Source: Catenibacillus scindens (lineage in GTDB: Bacteria > Bacillota > Clostridia > Lachnospirales > Lachnospiraceae). Taken from it: a DNA stretch of 64,000 nt. The position numbers and the translations under genes were made by a program. The notes under the pieces are model-generated. The model made no database searches. It was not told the origin of the DNA and saw nothing but the letters and a program-made list of their open reading frames with translations. Below, piece after piece: positions 37,178-45,325 of the stretch; the stretch's first letter is position 1, and every line of letters starts with the position of its first letter. The DNA is taken from the NCBI RefSeq assembly GCF_014202115.1, contig NZ_JACHFW010000002.1, positions 186,001-250,000 on the forward strand, in the 5' to 3' direction.

Positions 37178-38104
37178 TTACAATTTAATATTTTTATTTT
37201 CACAAATTTTCTGGCATATTTCTTTATGCGCTGATTTCCCTTCTGGAAAAAAAGATACCATCGGGTAGCAGTGACACATTCCCTTTCCCACATTTAATGT
37301 ATAGGTTACATTTTCCGCTTTACAAGCTTTTACGAAATTTTCAGCACAAGCATATAGCACTTCGTCGCTACCATACCAAAAATGAATATCTGGTAAGCCT
37401 TTAAAATTACCGAGTGTACCTGATAGCATATAATCTGGAACACTTTCGCCATGTTGCATAAGTGTTCTTACATTTTCCATAAAAGCAACATCTACCATAA
37501 TATCCTTTGCATTTAATTCTTTCATTTTATTCAGTTGCACATTGCTATCAGGACAGCACCCCGGTGAACACGCCACAATTCTATGCGGCATAGGCAAGGG
37601 GTGATCTAAAGTGTTGTTGTATAGGCAAACACCAATAGCTAAAGCTGCTCCAGACGAAAAACCGAGTAGCGTAATATTCTCTGCGCCATAAACCGCAACC
37701 ATTTTTCGGTAAGTATCAAACACCATCTTATAAGTTTCTAAAATACTATTTCGAGTACAAAGAGGATAATAAGGAAACCATACATCCATATTACAGTCCG
37801 CCCCATATTCCCCGGCGCATTTTACGTCACCCCCATCTGGACCAATAATCATTCCGCCACCAAAGAAAAATAATATTGCTTTTTCTGTCCGTTGTTGGTG
37901 TTTCTGAATAGACAGACAATGATACTTCCCATTCATTATAGGAATATCGTTATAAATATACTTGCGATTTTTCGGTATTTGAAAATTTCGATTTTTGTTA
38001 AGATGTTCTGCTTTTATTATGAGTCTGTTCAATGGCAACTGAAACATTTTTTTGAATCCTAATACCCGTAATGCACTTTTAGCTATACTATATCGAATAC
38101 TCAT
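37178..38104 (-). CDS. Alpha/beta hydrolase (HSL-like acetyl-hydrolase/esterase family)
   Basis: The protein has 308 residues. The oxyanion-hole motif FFFGGGM (about 82-84) replaces the usual HGGG. The nucleophile is in GFSSGAA (S150). The acid is likely in FWYGSDEVLYA, and the histidine in GMCHCYP or nearby. The layout is that of hormone-sensitive-lipase-like hydrolases. The substrate is unknown. It starts 21 nt upstream of the IS-split membrane protein on the same strand. Its low GC content differs from the core region, which points to transfer. A dyad lies upstream. Confidence 0.82.
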   Translation of the reverse strand: MSIRYSIAKSALRVLGFKKMFQLPLNRLIIKAEHLNKNRNFQIPKNRKYIYNDIPIMNGKYHCLSIQKHQQRTEKAILFFFGGGMIIGPDGGDVKCAGEYGADCNMDVWFPYYPLCTRNSILETYKMVFDTYRKMVAVYGAENITLLGFSSGAALAIGVCLYNNTLDHPLPMPHRIVACSPGCCPDSNVQLNKMKELNAKDIMVDVAFMENVRTLMQHGESVPDYMLSGTLGNFKGLPDIHFWYGSDEVLYACAENFVKACKAENVTYTLNVGKGMCHCYPMVSFFPEGKSAHKEICQKICENKNIKL

Positions 38105-38133
38105 AATACGACTTCCTTTCTATTTATCAAATG

Positions 38134-38154
38134 ATTAGTGAAAACTAATTCACT
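38134..38154 (-). promoter_or_regulatory. Overlapping dyads upstream of the hydrolase gene
   Basis: ATTAGT-GAAA-ACTAAT (38134-38149) overlaps AGTGAA-N6-TTCACT (38137-38154). They sit 30-50 nt upstream of the hydrolase start. This form is typical for a TetR-like repressor operator, though no TetR gene is adjacent. Confidence 0.5.
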
Positions 38155-38186
38155 TGTAACACCTTTTCTGATTGTTGAATAGTCTA

Positions 38187-38990
38187 TTACTTCTTCTCCA
38201 TTTGCTCTATCAGCTTCTTCGCCAACTTCTGAAACAAGTCGGAGGTTTCCTCGTCCATCGGTGCAAGCTGTCCGATTTGTCCGGCAATCATTGCTGTTAC
38301 ATCATCAACAGAAATCGGTTTTTGCTTCTGTTCCGTCAATGCGTCCCGCATGGTCTGAAACATGGCGGCGGTTACAGCTTCCCCCGGCTGTTCTCCGTTT
38401 TCCATGTCTTTCTTAATATCCCGCAGGATAGCAAGGAACACGCTCTTGATTTTCTCAATCTCCGCTTCATGCTCCCCCATCTTCTGTGCGTTCAATAGCT
38501 GTAAATCCTGTCTTGCTTCTGTTCTGTGTTCCGGGTGTTCTTTCATCAGGTCGGACAGGGAAGCTGTTGCAATCTCGATAAGCTGGTTTCTTGCGGTTAT
38601 CCCCTTTGCCGCCGTGTCTTGAAAATAAATCCGTATCAAATCTATCAGCTTTGGAAAGTTCCTGTGTTCCAGTAAGCGATTGAGGATTTGCACATCGACT
38701 GTGCCCGTCACAAGCCCCCTCACGGCTCCCTCGGATAAGCCCAATTCAGAAATATCATAGCTTTTGCGGACGCTCACGGTGGACAAGCCCAGTATGTAGT
38801 CCGTCGATACCTTAAATTCCTTTGCCACTCCCATGAGAATGTCACTGCTGACCGTTCTCGTTTCACCGCTGACAATGCGGCTCAACTGGGAAGCGGAAAC
38901 ACCTATCTTCTCCGCAAGTTCCTTTTGTGTGATGTGGTTCCCGTTGCATAAATCAGAAATCCGCTGTCCGGGTGTTCCGGGTAAAGCCAT
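38187..38990 (-). CDS. XRE-family regulator with long C-terminal region
   Basis: The protein has 267 residues. The N-terminal helix-turn-helix is clear: ITQKELAEKIGVSASQLSRIVSGETRTVSS, read in two pieces, with STDYILGLS closing the domain. The remaining 190 residues are helical and charged and have no known catalytic motif. The ATG at 38990 is preferred because GGAGGAGG lies just upstream of it; an ATG at 39011 would overlap that site. Its promoter is covered by TGCAA repeats, which suggests autorepression. It belongs to the element with the VLP and MobV genes, transcribed divergently. Confidence 0.85.
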   Translation of the reverse strand: MALPGTPGQRISDLCNGNHITQKELAEKIGVSASQLSRIVSGETRTVSSDILMGVAKEFKVSTDYILGLSTVSVRKSYDISELGLSEGAVRGLVTGTVDVQILNRLLEHRNFPKLIDLIRIYFQDTAAKGITARNQLIEIATASLSDLMKEHPEHRTEARQDLQLLNAQKMGEHEAEIEKIKSVFLAILRDIKKDMENGEQPGEAVTAAMFQTMRDALTEQKQKPISVDDVTAMIAGQIGQLAPMDEETSDLFQKLAKKLIEQMEKK

Positions 38991-39017
38991 AGACACGCAC
39001 CTCCTCCGCATACTTCC

Positions 39018-39045
39018 ATTATACAGAATGATTGCAAAAATGCAA
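39018..39045 (-). promoter_or_regulatory. XRE gene promoter overlapped by a TTGCA-AAAA-TGCAA dyad
   Basis: On the - strand TTGCAT (39045-39040), a 16-nt spacer and TATAAT (39023-39018). A dyad TTGCA-AAAA-TGCAA at 39032-39045 covers the -35. More TGCAA half-sites lie near 39070 and 39098. Confidence 0.6.
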
Positions 39046-39208
39046 TTTCCAAAGTGTAAACTTCATCAAAATGCAATTCTCGCAAAATTCCGGGGATTGC
39101 ATTTTTTTCGTGTAGACTTAGGGTAGTTCATCGATGGACAGCACCTTGAAAACAGAATGACCGTCCGAAAAGGAATACCCCGGCTGGGGAAGCACCGCAA
39201 TGAGCCGG

Positions 39209-39233
39209 ACTTCGGGACAAAATGTCCCGAAGT
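39209..39233. repeat. Perfect 11-bp-arm dyad, related to a copy at 33671-33695
   Basis: ACTTCGGGACA-AAA-TGTCCCGAAGT is a perfect inverted repeat. The copy at 33671-33695 (ACTTGTGGACA-AAG-TGTCCCGAAGT) differs in two left-arm bases and one loop base. Both are in the same orientation and bracket the IS21/hydrolase/XRE cargo. Confidence 0.65.
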
Positions 39234-39328
39234 TGCGGGGAGCGTGCCAACGCTGGAACACGCCGCAGGAATGGGGCAGGAAACCTTTTCGGGGAGAACG
39301 GCAACGGAAAGCAAAATGGAGGGAACGC

Positions 39329-39742
39329 ATGAGAGATAACCCCTATAAAGACTTGCCGCCGCTGGAACGCAGGCCGGACGGTTCCCTTTACCGCATGGCA
39401 CCGGCGCAGAGAAAACAGGCGGCCAGCCTGATACGCCGGGAGTGCTGTTGCTGTGAGGATGGCAACTGCATTGTCCTTGACGATGGGGACACCTGCACCT
39501 GCCCGCAGACGGTTTCTTTCTCGGTCTGCTGTAAGTGGTTCCGCTGGGCGGTCTTGCCGCTGGACGGAACGCTGGAAGCGGAGATTTTCCGGGATAAGGC
39601 CTTGAAACGCTGTGCGGTCTGCGGCGGCGTGTTCGTCCCCAAATCCAACCGGGCAAAATACTGCCCAGACTGCGCCGCCAGAGTTCACAGGCGGCAGAAA
39701 ACAGAAAGCGAACGGAAAAGGAGGTCTGCTGTGGACAGTTAG
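39329..39742 (+). CDS. Cysteine-rich VLP domain protein
   Basis: The protein has 137 residues. Cysteine clusters CCCCEDGNC and CTCPQTVSFSVCCKW are followed by FRWAVLPLDGTLEAEIF, the VLP motif, then CAVCGGVFVPKSNRAKYCPDC, a zinc-ribbon-like tail. Such proteins are regular passengers of clostridial mobilizable and conjugative elements next to repA and mob genes. The role is unknown; zinc binding is inferred. ATG 39329 follows GGAGGG. Confidence 0.85.
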   Translation: MRDNPYKDLPPLERRPDGSLYRMAPAQRKQAASLIRRECCCCEDGNCIVLDDGDTCTCPQTVSFSVCCKWFRWAVLPLDGTLEAEIFRDKALKRCAVCGGVFVPKSNRAKYCPDCAARVHRRQKTESERKRRSAVDS

Positions 39743-39853
39743 GAGCGAAAAAAGCCTTGATTTATCAGGCTTCGCAAGCCCTAAACCGGGGCAGGTGGTA
39801 TAAAGTATCGCCCGCCCCGGAAAACGGGCTTCTAACCGTCCACAAAACGCACT

Positions 39854-40408
39854 ATGACAAATACCATTTATATCCATCAGCCGGAAAAGGCGTTCAGCTT
39901 CACCCGGCTCCCGAATTTCCTCTTTGAAGCCCCCACATTCAAGCCCCTGTCCAACGAGGCAAAGGTTCTGTACGCCTTTATCCTGCGCCGGACAGAGTTA
40001 TCCCGCAAGAATGGGTGGGCGGATGACTGCGGACGGATTTTCCTGTATTTCCCTATCTGTGAAGTGGTCACACTGCTCCATTGTGGGCGGCAGAAAGCGG
40101 TGAACACCCTGCGGGAACTGCAATACGCCGGACTGGTGGAAATCCAGAAGCAGGGCTGGGGAAAACCCAACCGCATTTTCCCAAAATCCTATGAAGTGGT
40201 TCCAAACACCGACTTCAAGAAATCCCGTTCTGGTACGCCGGAGGACTGAAAACCGTACCCATGAAGTACGGAAACCGCCCCCTTGAAGTACGAAAACCGG
40301 ACGGTATATAGAAATACAGAGATTAAAATGATTTATTTATATCCATTCCATTCCTATCGTATCAGAGATAATTCCGGCGGGATTTTCCCTGTGGAAAACC
40401 CCGGATAG
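39854..40408 (+). pseudogene. RepA N-terminal domain replication initiator, probably truncated by in-frame stops
   Basis: The first 131 residues (to the TGA at 40247) match the RepA_N initiator domain: FSFTRLPNFLFEAPTFKPLSNEAKVLYAF, then GRIFLYFPICEVVTLLHCGRQKAVNTL and VEIQKQGWGKPNRIF. Full proteins are usually about twice this length. In the same frame past two TGA codons (40247 and 40262) the sequence continues as LKYENRTVYRNTEIKMIYLYPFHSY, a typical linker of these RepA proteins, until TAG at 40406. The most likely reading is a decayed repA, with the rest deleted up to mobV. A short functional protein cannot be excluded. Confidence 0.7.
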
Positions 40409-40432
40409 GAAAGGAATGGGGAAAGGAGCAGA

Positions 40433-41377
40433 ATGGCACAACACGCAATTTTGCGGTTTGAGAAGCACAAGGGCAACCCAGCAAGGCCTTTGGAAGCCCA
40501 TCACGAAAGACAGAAAGAACAATACGCCAGCAACCCCGACATTGACACAAGCCGGAGTAAATACAACTTCCATATCGTCAAGCCGGAGGGACGCTATTAC
40601 CACTTCGTTCAGAGCCGTATCGAGCAGGCCGGATGCCGGACAAGGAAAGACAGTACACGGTTTGTCGATACGCTGATAACCGCCAGCCCGGAGTTTTTCA
40701 AGGGGAAATCCCCAAAGGAGATACAGGCGTTTTTCCAGAGGGCGGCGGACTTCCTCATTGTACGGGTAGGCCGGGAAAATATCGTGTCGGCGGTGGTACA
40801 CATGGACGAGAAAACACCCCACCTGCATTTGACCTTTGTTCCGCTGACAAAGGACAACCGCCTGTGCGCTAAGGAGATTATCGGCAACCGGGCAAACCTG
40901 ATGAAGTGGCAGGACGATTTTCACGCCTATATGGTGGAGAAATATCCTGACTTGGAGCGTGGGGAAAGTGCCAGCAAGACAGGCCGGAAGCATATCCCCA
41001 CCCGGCTTTTCAAACAGGCTGTTTCCCTCTCCAAACAGGCCAGAGCCATTGAAGCCGCCCTTGACGGCATTAACCCATTGAACGCCGGAAAGAAAAAAGA
41101 GGAAGCCCTCTCCATGCTGAAAAGGTGGTTCCCGCAGATGGAGAACTTCTCCGGGCAGTTGAAAAAGTACAAGGTCACAATCAATGACCTTTTGGCGGAG
41201 AATGAGAAGTTGAAAGCAAGGGCAAAGGCCAGTGAAAAAGGCAAGATGAAAGATACGATGGAACGGGCAAAGCTGAAAAGTGAACTGGACAATTTACAGC
41301 GGCTGGTTGACCGTATCCCGCCGGATATACTGGCGGAACTGAAACGGCAGCAGCGGCACACGGTAAAGGAAAGGTGA
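40433..41377 (+). CDS. MobV (Mob/Pre) family relaxase
   Basis: The protein has 314 residues. MobV relaxases nick oriT and stay linked to the DNA end for transfer. Motifs: N-terminal HAILRFEKHKG, NFHIVK, and the metal-binding VVHMDEKTPHLHLTFVPLT (about 118-136). A coiled-coil C-terminal region (LLAENEKLKARAKASE) follows. AAAGGAG precedes the start. The length is short compared with 400-500 residue MobV proteins but common in clostridial elements. A matching oriT lies 7 kb upstream at 33470. Confidence 0.92.
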   Translation: MAQHAILRFEKHKGNPARPLEAHHERQKEQYASNPDIDTSRSKYNFHIVKPEGRYYHFVQSRIEQAGCRTRKDSTRFVDTLITASPEFFKGKSPKEIQAFFQRAADFLIVRVGRENIVSAVVHMDEKTPHLHLTFVPLTKDNRLCAKEIIGNRANLMKWQDDFHAYMVEKYPDLERGESASKTGRKHIPTRLFKQAVSLSKQARAIEAALDGINPLNAGKKKEEALSMLKRWFPQMENFSGQLKKYKVTINDLLAENEKLKARAKASEKGKMKDTMERAKLKSELDNLQRLVDRIPPDILAELKRQQRHTVKER

Positions 41378-41774
41378 TAGATATAAGCAGAAATTTTCGC
41401 CGCCCCTGTGCGGCATTGTACCTTGAAAACTGAATATGGAGGACACTGTCTAAAGGGACAACATTTCATACAAAAATAGGGCATTGAAAAGAAGGCATAT
41501 TTTCCTGCCAAGTCTTTGAAATGCCTTGTTTTATGGGGATTTTTAAGTAATCGAGGACGGATTTTCAGAATTACATATGAGAAAAATTTTGTGGCTCAAA
41601 TGGATATAACCAATCTTAATCTTGTTATGTCCCTATTACGCACCCCATCGGGATGCTTGATTTAGGAAAAGGCGGAAACGCTAAAAAGTATAAAAGAGAA
41701 AAAAACATATTCATAATAGTAGAGAACAATTTAGCGCCAACCATATTTTGATTTTTATGAGTGGCGCTTCTTGG
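41378..41774. other. Gap after mobV, no gene
   Basis: About 400 bases with no supported coding frame. A long imperfect hairpin (about 41477-41531) ending in TTGTTTTA could terminate mobV. The rest is AT-rich and shows nothing I recognise. Confidence 0.5.
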
Positions 41775-42386
41775 TTATTCAGGTTCAAATGCTTCATTGC
41801 AGTCGGCGCATATTACATTTACCCGGCGGGTAGCCCGGATGATGGTGCCGCAGCAGGGGCATGTGTATTTGATACTGCGGTTTTGAGATTTCTTACCGCC
41901 GCCCTTGCTTGTCCCGATGGTCTGTAGGCGGCTGGCGTGGATGCTGTCGCTGCCTAATGTTTCTTTGATCCAGGCTTCAGCTTCCGGAGATAGGGTGGTT
42001 ATTGTCCAGCCGTATTTTGGATGTTTTTCAATATGAAGGCCGTGAGCTTCGGCGGTGGCTTTGAATTTCAGGTTGTGGTAATAGCCGTTGTTGCTTACGT
42101 CCTGGATGCCATGGACGATATTGTAGAGATGTGCCATTTCATGGAGCAGGGTTGCGGCGAGTTCGGAAATAGGGCGATCCAGGTACTCGGCGCAGAGGTT
42201 GATTTCCCGATATTTTTCTCCGTTGGCGTTCCATATTTCATGGATACTGCACCAGCCGTAGGCTCCGCGTCCGCCGTCCGGGGATACGGTAATAGCCGGG
42301 CGGGTGAGTACATTATTATAAAAATGCTGGTTAAATTGGTCGAACATTTCCTCGGTTTTCTTTATTATCTGGGATATTTGCAGCAT
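41775..42386 (-). CDS. SprT-like zinc metalloprotease domain protein
   Basis: The protein has 203 residues. The metal-binding HEMAH (H82, E83, H86) follows ISELAATLL, and a later HNLKFKATAEAHGL supplies the third ligand region. The C-terminal zinc ribbon is CPCCGTIIRATRR plus CADC. SprT-like proteins are common cargo of clostridial integrative elements; the target is unknown. Upstream lies a 23-bp sequence repeated before the next gene. Confidence 0.85.
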   Translation of the reverse strand: MLQISQIIKKTEEMFDQFNQHFYNNVLTRPAITVSPDGGRGAYGWCSIHEIWNANGEKYREINLCAEYLDRPISELAATLLHEMAHLYNIVHGIQDVSNNGYYHNLKFKATAEAHGLHIEKHPKYGWTITTLSPEAEAWIKETLGSDSIHASRLQTIGTSKGGGKKSQNRSIKYTCPCCGTIIRATRRVNVICADCNEAFEPE

Positions 42387-42419
42387 ATTGGCGTCCTCCT
42401 TAAAGATATGTTTTATTTC

Positions 42420-42442
42420 TGTGAGTGACAGCTTACATATTT
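42420..42442 (-). repeat. 23-bp direct repeat, copy 1 (upstream of the SprT-like gene)
   Basis: Identical to 43331-43353, 33 nt upstream of the SprT-like start. The core is GTGAGTGACAGCTTACAT. It is a candidate shared promoter or regulator site of two - strand genes. Confidence 0.7.
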
Positions 42443-42498
42443 TCGGTCAAAAAGCAAGCTCAAAGGTTTTCAAACCCTCTCTTTTTTGAGAATGGCAA

Positions 42499-42518
42499 AG
42501 CCCCGCCGGGGCGGGGCT
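42499..42518 (-). terminator. GC-rich hairpin after the frameshifted gene
   Basis: AGCCCCGCC-GG-GGCGGGGCT, a 9-bp perfect stem just after the restored stop codon at 42525. The following run on the - strand is only TTTG, so termination strength is uncertain. Confidence 0.6.
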
Positions 42519-42524
42519 GAAATG

Positions 42525-43282
42525 TTAGGCTGCCTGAAATCCTTGTTCTGCCAATGCGGCGATTAATTCCGGGTTTTCTTCTCCTGTAAGGGTACGTCTC
42601 TGCCGATGTTGTAGCTGCCTACCTGATAGGAGTATGTCGGGGCTTTCATATATTGCGGCTTTGCTCCGAGGAAATTTCCTACAGCGGCGGCAAGTTCCTT
42701 TCTGCGGGGGCCATTTACATTGTAGTGGATTTTCATGTCTTTCGGTACTTCTACGATAATTTCTTCGTTTACCTTATTCTGTCCGGTTTCACCGATAGAG
42801 TCTTTTGAAATTTCCTGCTGGCTGGCCGCTTCGGCTTCCTGCAAGTTTTCTTCGGGGCGTTCTGCGGCGGCGGTTTCTGTATGGGGCGCGGCGATCAGGT
42901 CGGCCATATCCAGCGGCCTGATTACTGCTAATGCGGTGATTTCTTTCGGCTCTTGTACTGTGCCTGGGGCTTTCTGTTCCTTTTGCGCTGTTTCTGCCTG
43001 TTCCATTTTGGTCTGTGCTGCAGCCTTGGCGGCCGCCTTTTCCGCTCTTGCTATTTTCGCTCTCGGAGCCGGAAATACGTCTGGTAATGCCCCTTTTTCA
43101 TAATGGATCTGGAAGGTGATCTTTCCGTCCTGGGGGATGTAGAAATGGAAGTCCCGCATTTCGATTTCCTTGATAGCGTCCGGAAGTTCGATATTCTTAT
43201 AGCGCTTTACTTCTTTTCCTTCTACGATGAGGCATACGGGAACCGCGTCTCTGAGTTTTGCTGTGATTTTACCTGTCTTCAT
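42525..43282 (-). pseudogene. Element-borne conserved protein with a single-base frameshift near its end
   Basis: As it stands the frame gives 239 residues (43282 to 42563), from an ATG with AAAGGTGG upstream. The N-terminal half has MKTGKITAKLRDAVPV, YKNIELPDAIKEIEM and FHFYIPQDGKITFQI; the middle is A/E/Q-rich. Near 42591-42597 the frame slips: the current end is RDVPLQEKKTRN, but adding one base gives RDGTLTGEENPELIAALAEQG and FQAA, then TAA at 42525. That restored tail is the type found on many integrative-element proteins. The family is not recognised. Confidence 0.7.
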
Positions 43283-43330
43283 ATTGTTTTCCACCTTTCT
43301 TATTTTTGTTGGCTGGCTGCCTTTGTTGCT

Positions 43331-43353
43331 TGTGAGTGACAGCTTACATATTT
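43331..43353 (-). repeat. 23-bp direct repeat, copy 2
   Basis: Identical to 42420-42442; here 48 nt upstream of the start of the frameshifted gene. A further AAAAGCAAG a few bases on is shared too. Confidence 0.7.
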
Positions 43354-43508
43354 GGGGTGGAAAAGCAAGGCTTTTTGATAAAAAGATTTCACATTTTATG
43401 AAGAATATTATAGAGGTCATGCACTAGAGGCCGATGAACATGCTAAGAGCGCAGATGCAGGAAGCTATTTTTTAAGAATTGATTTACACATGAAATTTTA
43501 AGCATAAG

Positions 43509-43550
43509 TAAAGCCGGGATTTCGCTGCCAAGCGGCAAATCCCGGCTTTA
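43509..43550 (-). terminator. Terminator of the first AraC gene
   Basis: A 14-bp perfect stem TAAAGCCGGGATTT (43509-43522 with 43537-43550). It lies directly downstream of the - strand AraC gene and marks the border between element genes and the transport cassettes. Confidence 0.8.
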
Positions 43551-43553
43551 GTC

Positions 43554-44549
43554 TTATCCGTTTTCCAAATTCTTTGACCGCCTGTATTCCAGTGGAGATA
43601 GTCCAAACTGTTTTTTGAATACGGCTGCAAATTTCCCCTGATTGGAGTAGCCAACCTGCTCTGATATTTCAGCAATCGGACGCTTTGTGTCCGAAAGAAG
43701 CCTTGCGGCTTCGTTCATACGGATTTCCCGCAGCCAAGTAGATATATTTTGACCATATACCCCTCTAAAATAATTTTTCAGGCTGGTTTCACTGACTGAA
43801 AAGCGTTCTGCAATTTGCCGTACAGGAATGTGCTGGCGAAGATCATCGGAAAGGATTTGTGCTGCCCTTTTTGCAATTTCAACCTGCGTTTCCGTGTAGA
43901 AGCCGCAGGTTTTCGGAGGCCGGATTTCCATGTTGAGAAGCCGGTGGATAAGTTCAAGCGTATAGATTTGCAAATGAAAGGCAGACGGTCTTTCCGAAAG
44001 CCGCCAGAGTTTTTGAAATATATTTTCCAGTTCGCTGTCCGCTTCGTTGATATATGTTTTATGGTTCGCGCAATAGTTTTCTTCCAGGCACATGAGATCA
44101 ATGGAAAAAGATTTCATCAATTCGCCGCAGGACTGTAATAGGAGCGAAAGGTCAAAGTATATTTTTATGCCCTGATATTGCCGTGTAGGAAAGATGTATT
44201 CTTTCTGCGCTGTCTGCCCACTGATACAAAAGTCGTTTTCCTTCAGGTAAATATATGAGCCATCATCGAGGAGCAGTTCACTTCTGCCGGAAATACAATA
44301 GTTTATCAATAATGGCCTTAACTCTGAGTTGGCTTCTGACTCCGGCCACACAGGAGCATTTACAAAAATAAAAGCTAATGTCAGGCCCGGAAAGAGCGTA
44401 TGGAATGTCATGCGCCCTTTACCATTTGCCTGATCTAATAGTAGTTCGCTGCTATTTGGACTGTTTTTTAAGGTCACACCTGAAACGGAATTGCTGTTTT
44501 CCAAAATGCTGTATATCATATCACGCAACTGCTTCGCCCCTTTCATCAT
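43554..44549 (-). CDS. AraC-family regulator of cassette 1
   Basis: The protein has 331 residues. The C-terminal AraC/XylS domain has RFSVSETSLKNYFRGVYG (recognition helix region) and ISEQVGYSNQGKFAAVFKKQFGLSPLEYRR. The N-terminal 220 residues form a ligand or effector domain of the YbtA/PchR kind (RSELLLDDGSYIYLKENDFCISG). The family often senses siderophores. It diverges from the S component gene 197 nt away. The recognition helix region is identical to that of the cassette 2 regulator at 47579, so cross-regulation is likely. Confidence 0.92.
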   Translation of the reverse strand: MMKGAKQLRDMIYSILENSNSVSGVTLKNSPNSSELLLDQANGKGRMTFHTLFPGLTLAFIFVNAPVWPESEANSELRPLLINYCISGRSELLLDDGSYIYLKENDFCISGQTAQKEYIFPTRQYQGIKIYFDLSLLLQSCGELMKSFSIDLMCLEENYCANHKTYINEADSELENIFQKLWRLSERPSAFHLQIYTLELIHRLLNMEIRPPKTCGFYTETQVEIAKRAAQILSDDLRQHIPVRQIAERFSVSETSLKNYFRGVYGQNISTWLREIRMNEAARLLSDTKRPIAEISEQVGYSNQGKFAAVFKKQFGLSPLEYRRSKNLENG

Positions 44550-44587
44550 GTAAAATCGTTGATATTATTATATCGGTGATAAAATTT

Positions 44588-44614
44588 CCGGTCAATGGTT
44601 ATTCCGGCCAAAGG
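44588..44614. promoter_or_regulatory. CCGGYCAAWGG repeat, candidate AraC site of cassette 1
   Basis: CCGGTCAATGG at 44588-44598 and CCGGCCAAAGG at 44604-44614, 16 bp apart, in the AraC/S-component divergent region. A single close copy, CCGGTCAACGG, lies at 48644-48654 in the same place of cassette 2. Confidence 0.5.
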
Positions 44615-44693
44615 TCAAAACTCCTTGCTATACGGGCCTAAAATACCGATATGTGCATAGAAGCATTATCTGATGTGTGCTACCATTAGAACT

Positions 44694-44711
44694 GGTTAGC
44701 GAAGTCTAATC
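44694..44711. promoter_or_regulatory. TTAG-N6-CTAA dyad, cassette 1
   Basis: GGTTAG-CGAAGT-CTAATC ends 35 nt upstream of the S-component ATG. The same dyad is before the other two S-component genes. Candidate DtxR-type operator. Confidence 0.6.
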
Positions 44712-44746
44712 AAAAAAAGAAAGCAATCATGTTAGGAGGTTTCGCA

Positions 44747-45325
44747 ATGAACAAATTGCAGGGAAAGGATTTAATCAACATCGGTATTTTCACGGCGATT
44801 TATTTTATCGTCATTTTTGCGGCGGCGTCTATCGGTTTTATCCCGATTTTCATTCCGCTTATCAGCGTGATCGTGCCGCTTGTGGGCGGTATTCCGATGA
44901 TGTTGTTCTTCTCCAAAATCAAGAAATTCGGTATGCTTACCATCTGCGGGGTGCTGCTCGGTATCATCATGCTGCTGACCGGCATGGGCTATTGGTGCAT
45001 TCCCACCGGGCTGATCTTCGGCCTGATTTCCGATTTTATGATGAAAGCCTGTGACTACAAAAACGCTAAGCGTGAAGTGCTGATCCACGGCGTTTTTTCC
45101 ATGTGGGTAATCGGTGCCTTTATTCCCATCGTTGTGACGCGTGACGCTTACTACCAGAGCCTGCTTCCCGGTTATGGTCAGGAATATGCCGACACGCTCA
45201 TGGCCTATATGCCTGACTGGATTTTGCCGGTACTTCTGGTAGCTGCTTTTGTCAGCGGTCTTGTGGGTGGCCTGATTGGACAGAAGATTTTCAAAAAGCA
45301 CTTTGAGCGGGCGGGAATTGTGTAA
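44747..45325 (+). CDS. ECF transporter S component, Trep_Strep/TIGR02185 (MptD-type) family, cassette 1
   Basis: The protein has 192 residues with about five to six membrane helices. It starts MNKLQGKDLINIGIFTAIYF and ends with GGLIGQKIFKKHFERAGIV, both hallmarks of this family. S components bind the substrate and pair with EcfT and EcfA ATPases. AGGAGG precedes the ATG at 44747 at 8 nt. Its stop overlaps the EcfT start (TAATG). The substrate of the family has not been settled; vitamin-type S components have a different pattern. Confidence 0.9.
   Translation: MNKLQGKDLINIGIFTAIYFIVIFAAASIGFIPIFIPLISVIVPLVGGIPMMLFFSKIKKFGMLTICGVLLGIIMLLTGMGYWCIPTGLIFGLISDFMMKACDYKNAKREVLIHGVFSMWVIGAFIPIVVTRDAYYQSLLPGYGQEYADTLMAYMPDWILPVLLVAAFVSGLVGGLIGQKIFKKHFERAGIV

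Noticed and set aside
39128-39877. 249-codon frame on the - strand opposite the VLP gene
   Set aside because: It lies antisense to the clearly recognisable cysteine-rich VLP protein and has no family pattern.
40250-40320. Iteron array (repeated GAAGTACGRAAACCG) as a replication origin
   Set aside because: Only two or three imperfect copies, and they are best explained as the degenerate coding repeats of the RepA linker.
41021-41511. Long - strand frame over the mobV 3' half
   Set aside because: Antisense shadow of the relaxase coiled coil; phenylalanine/serine-rich composition is an artefact of the reverse strand.
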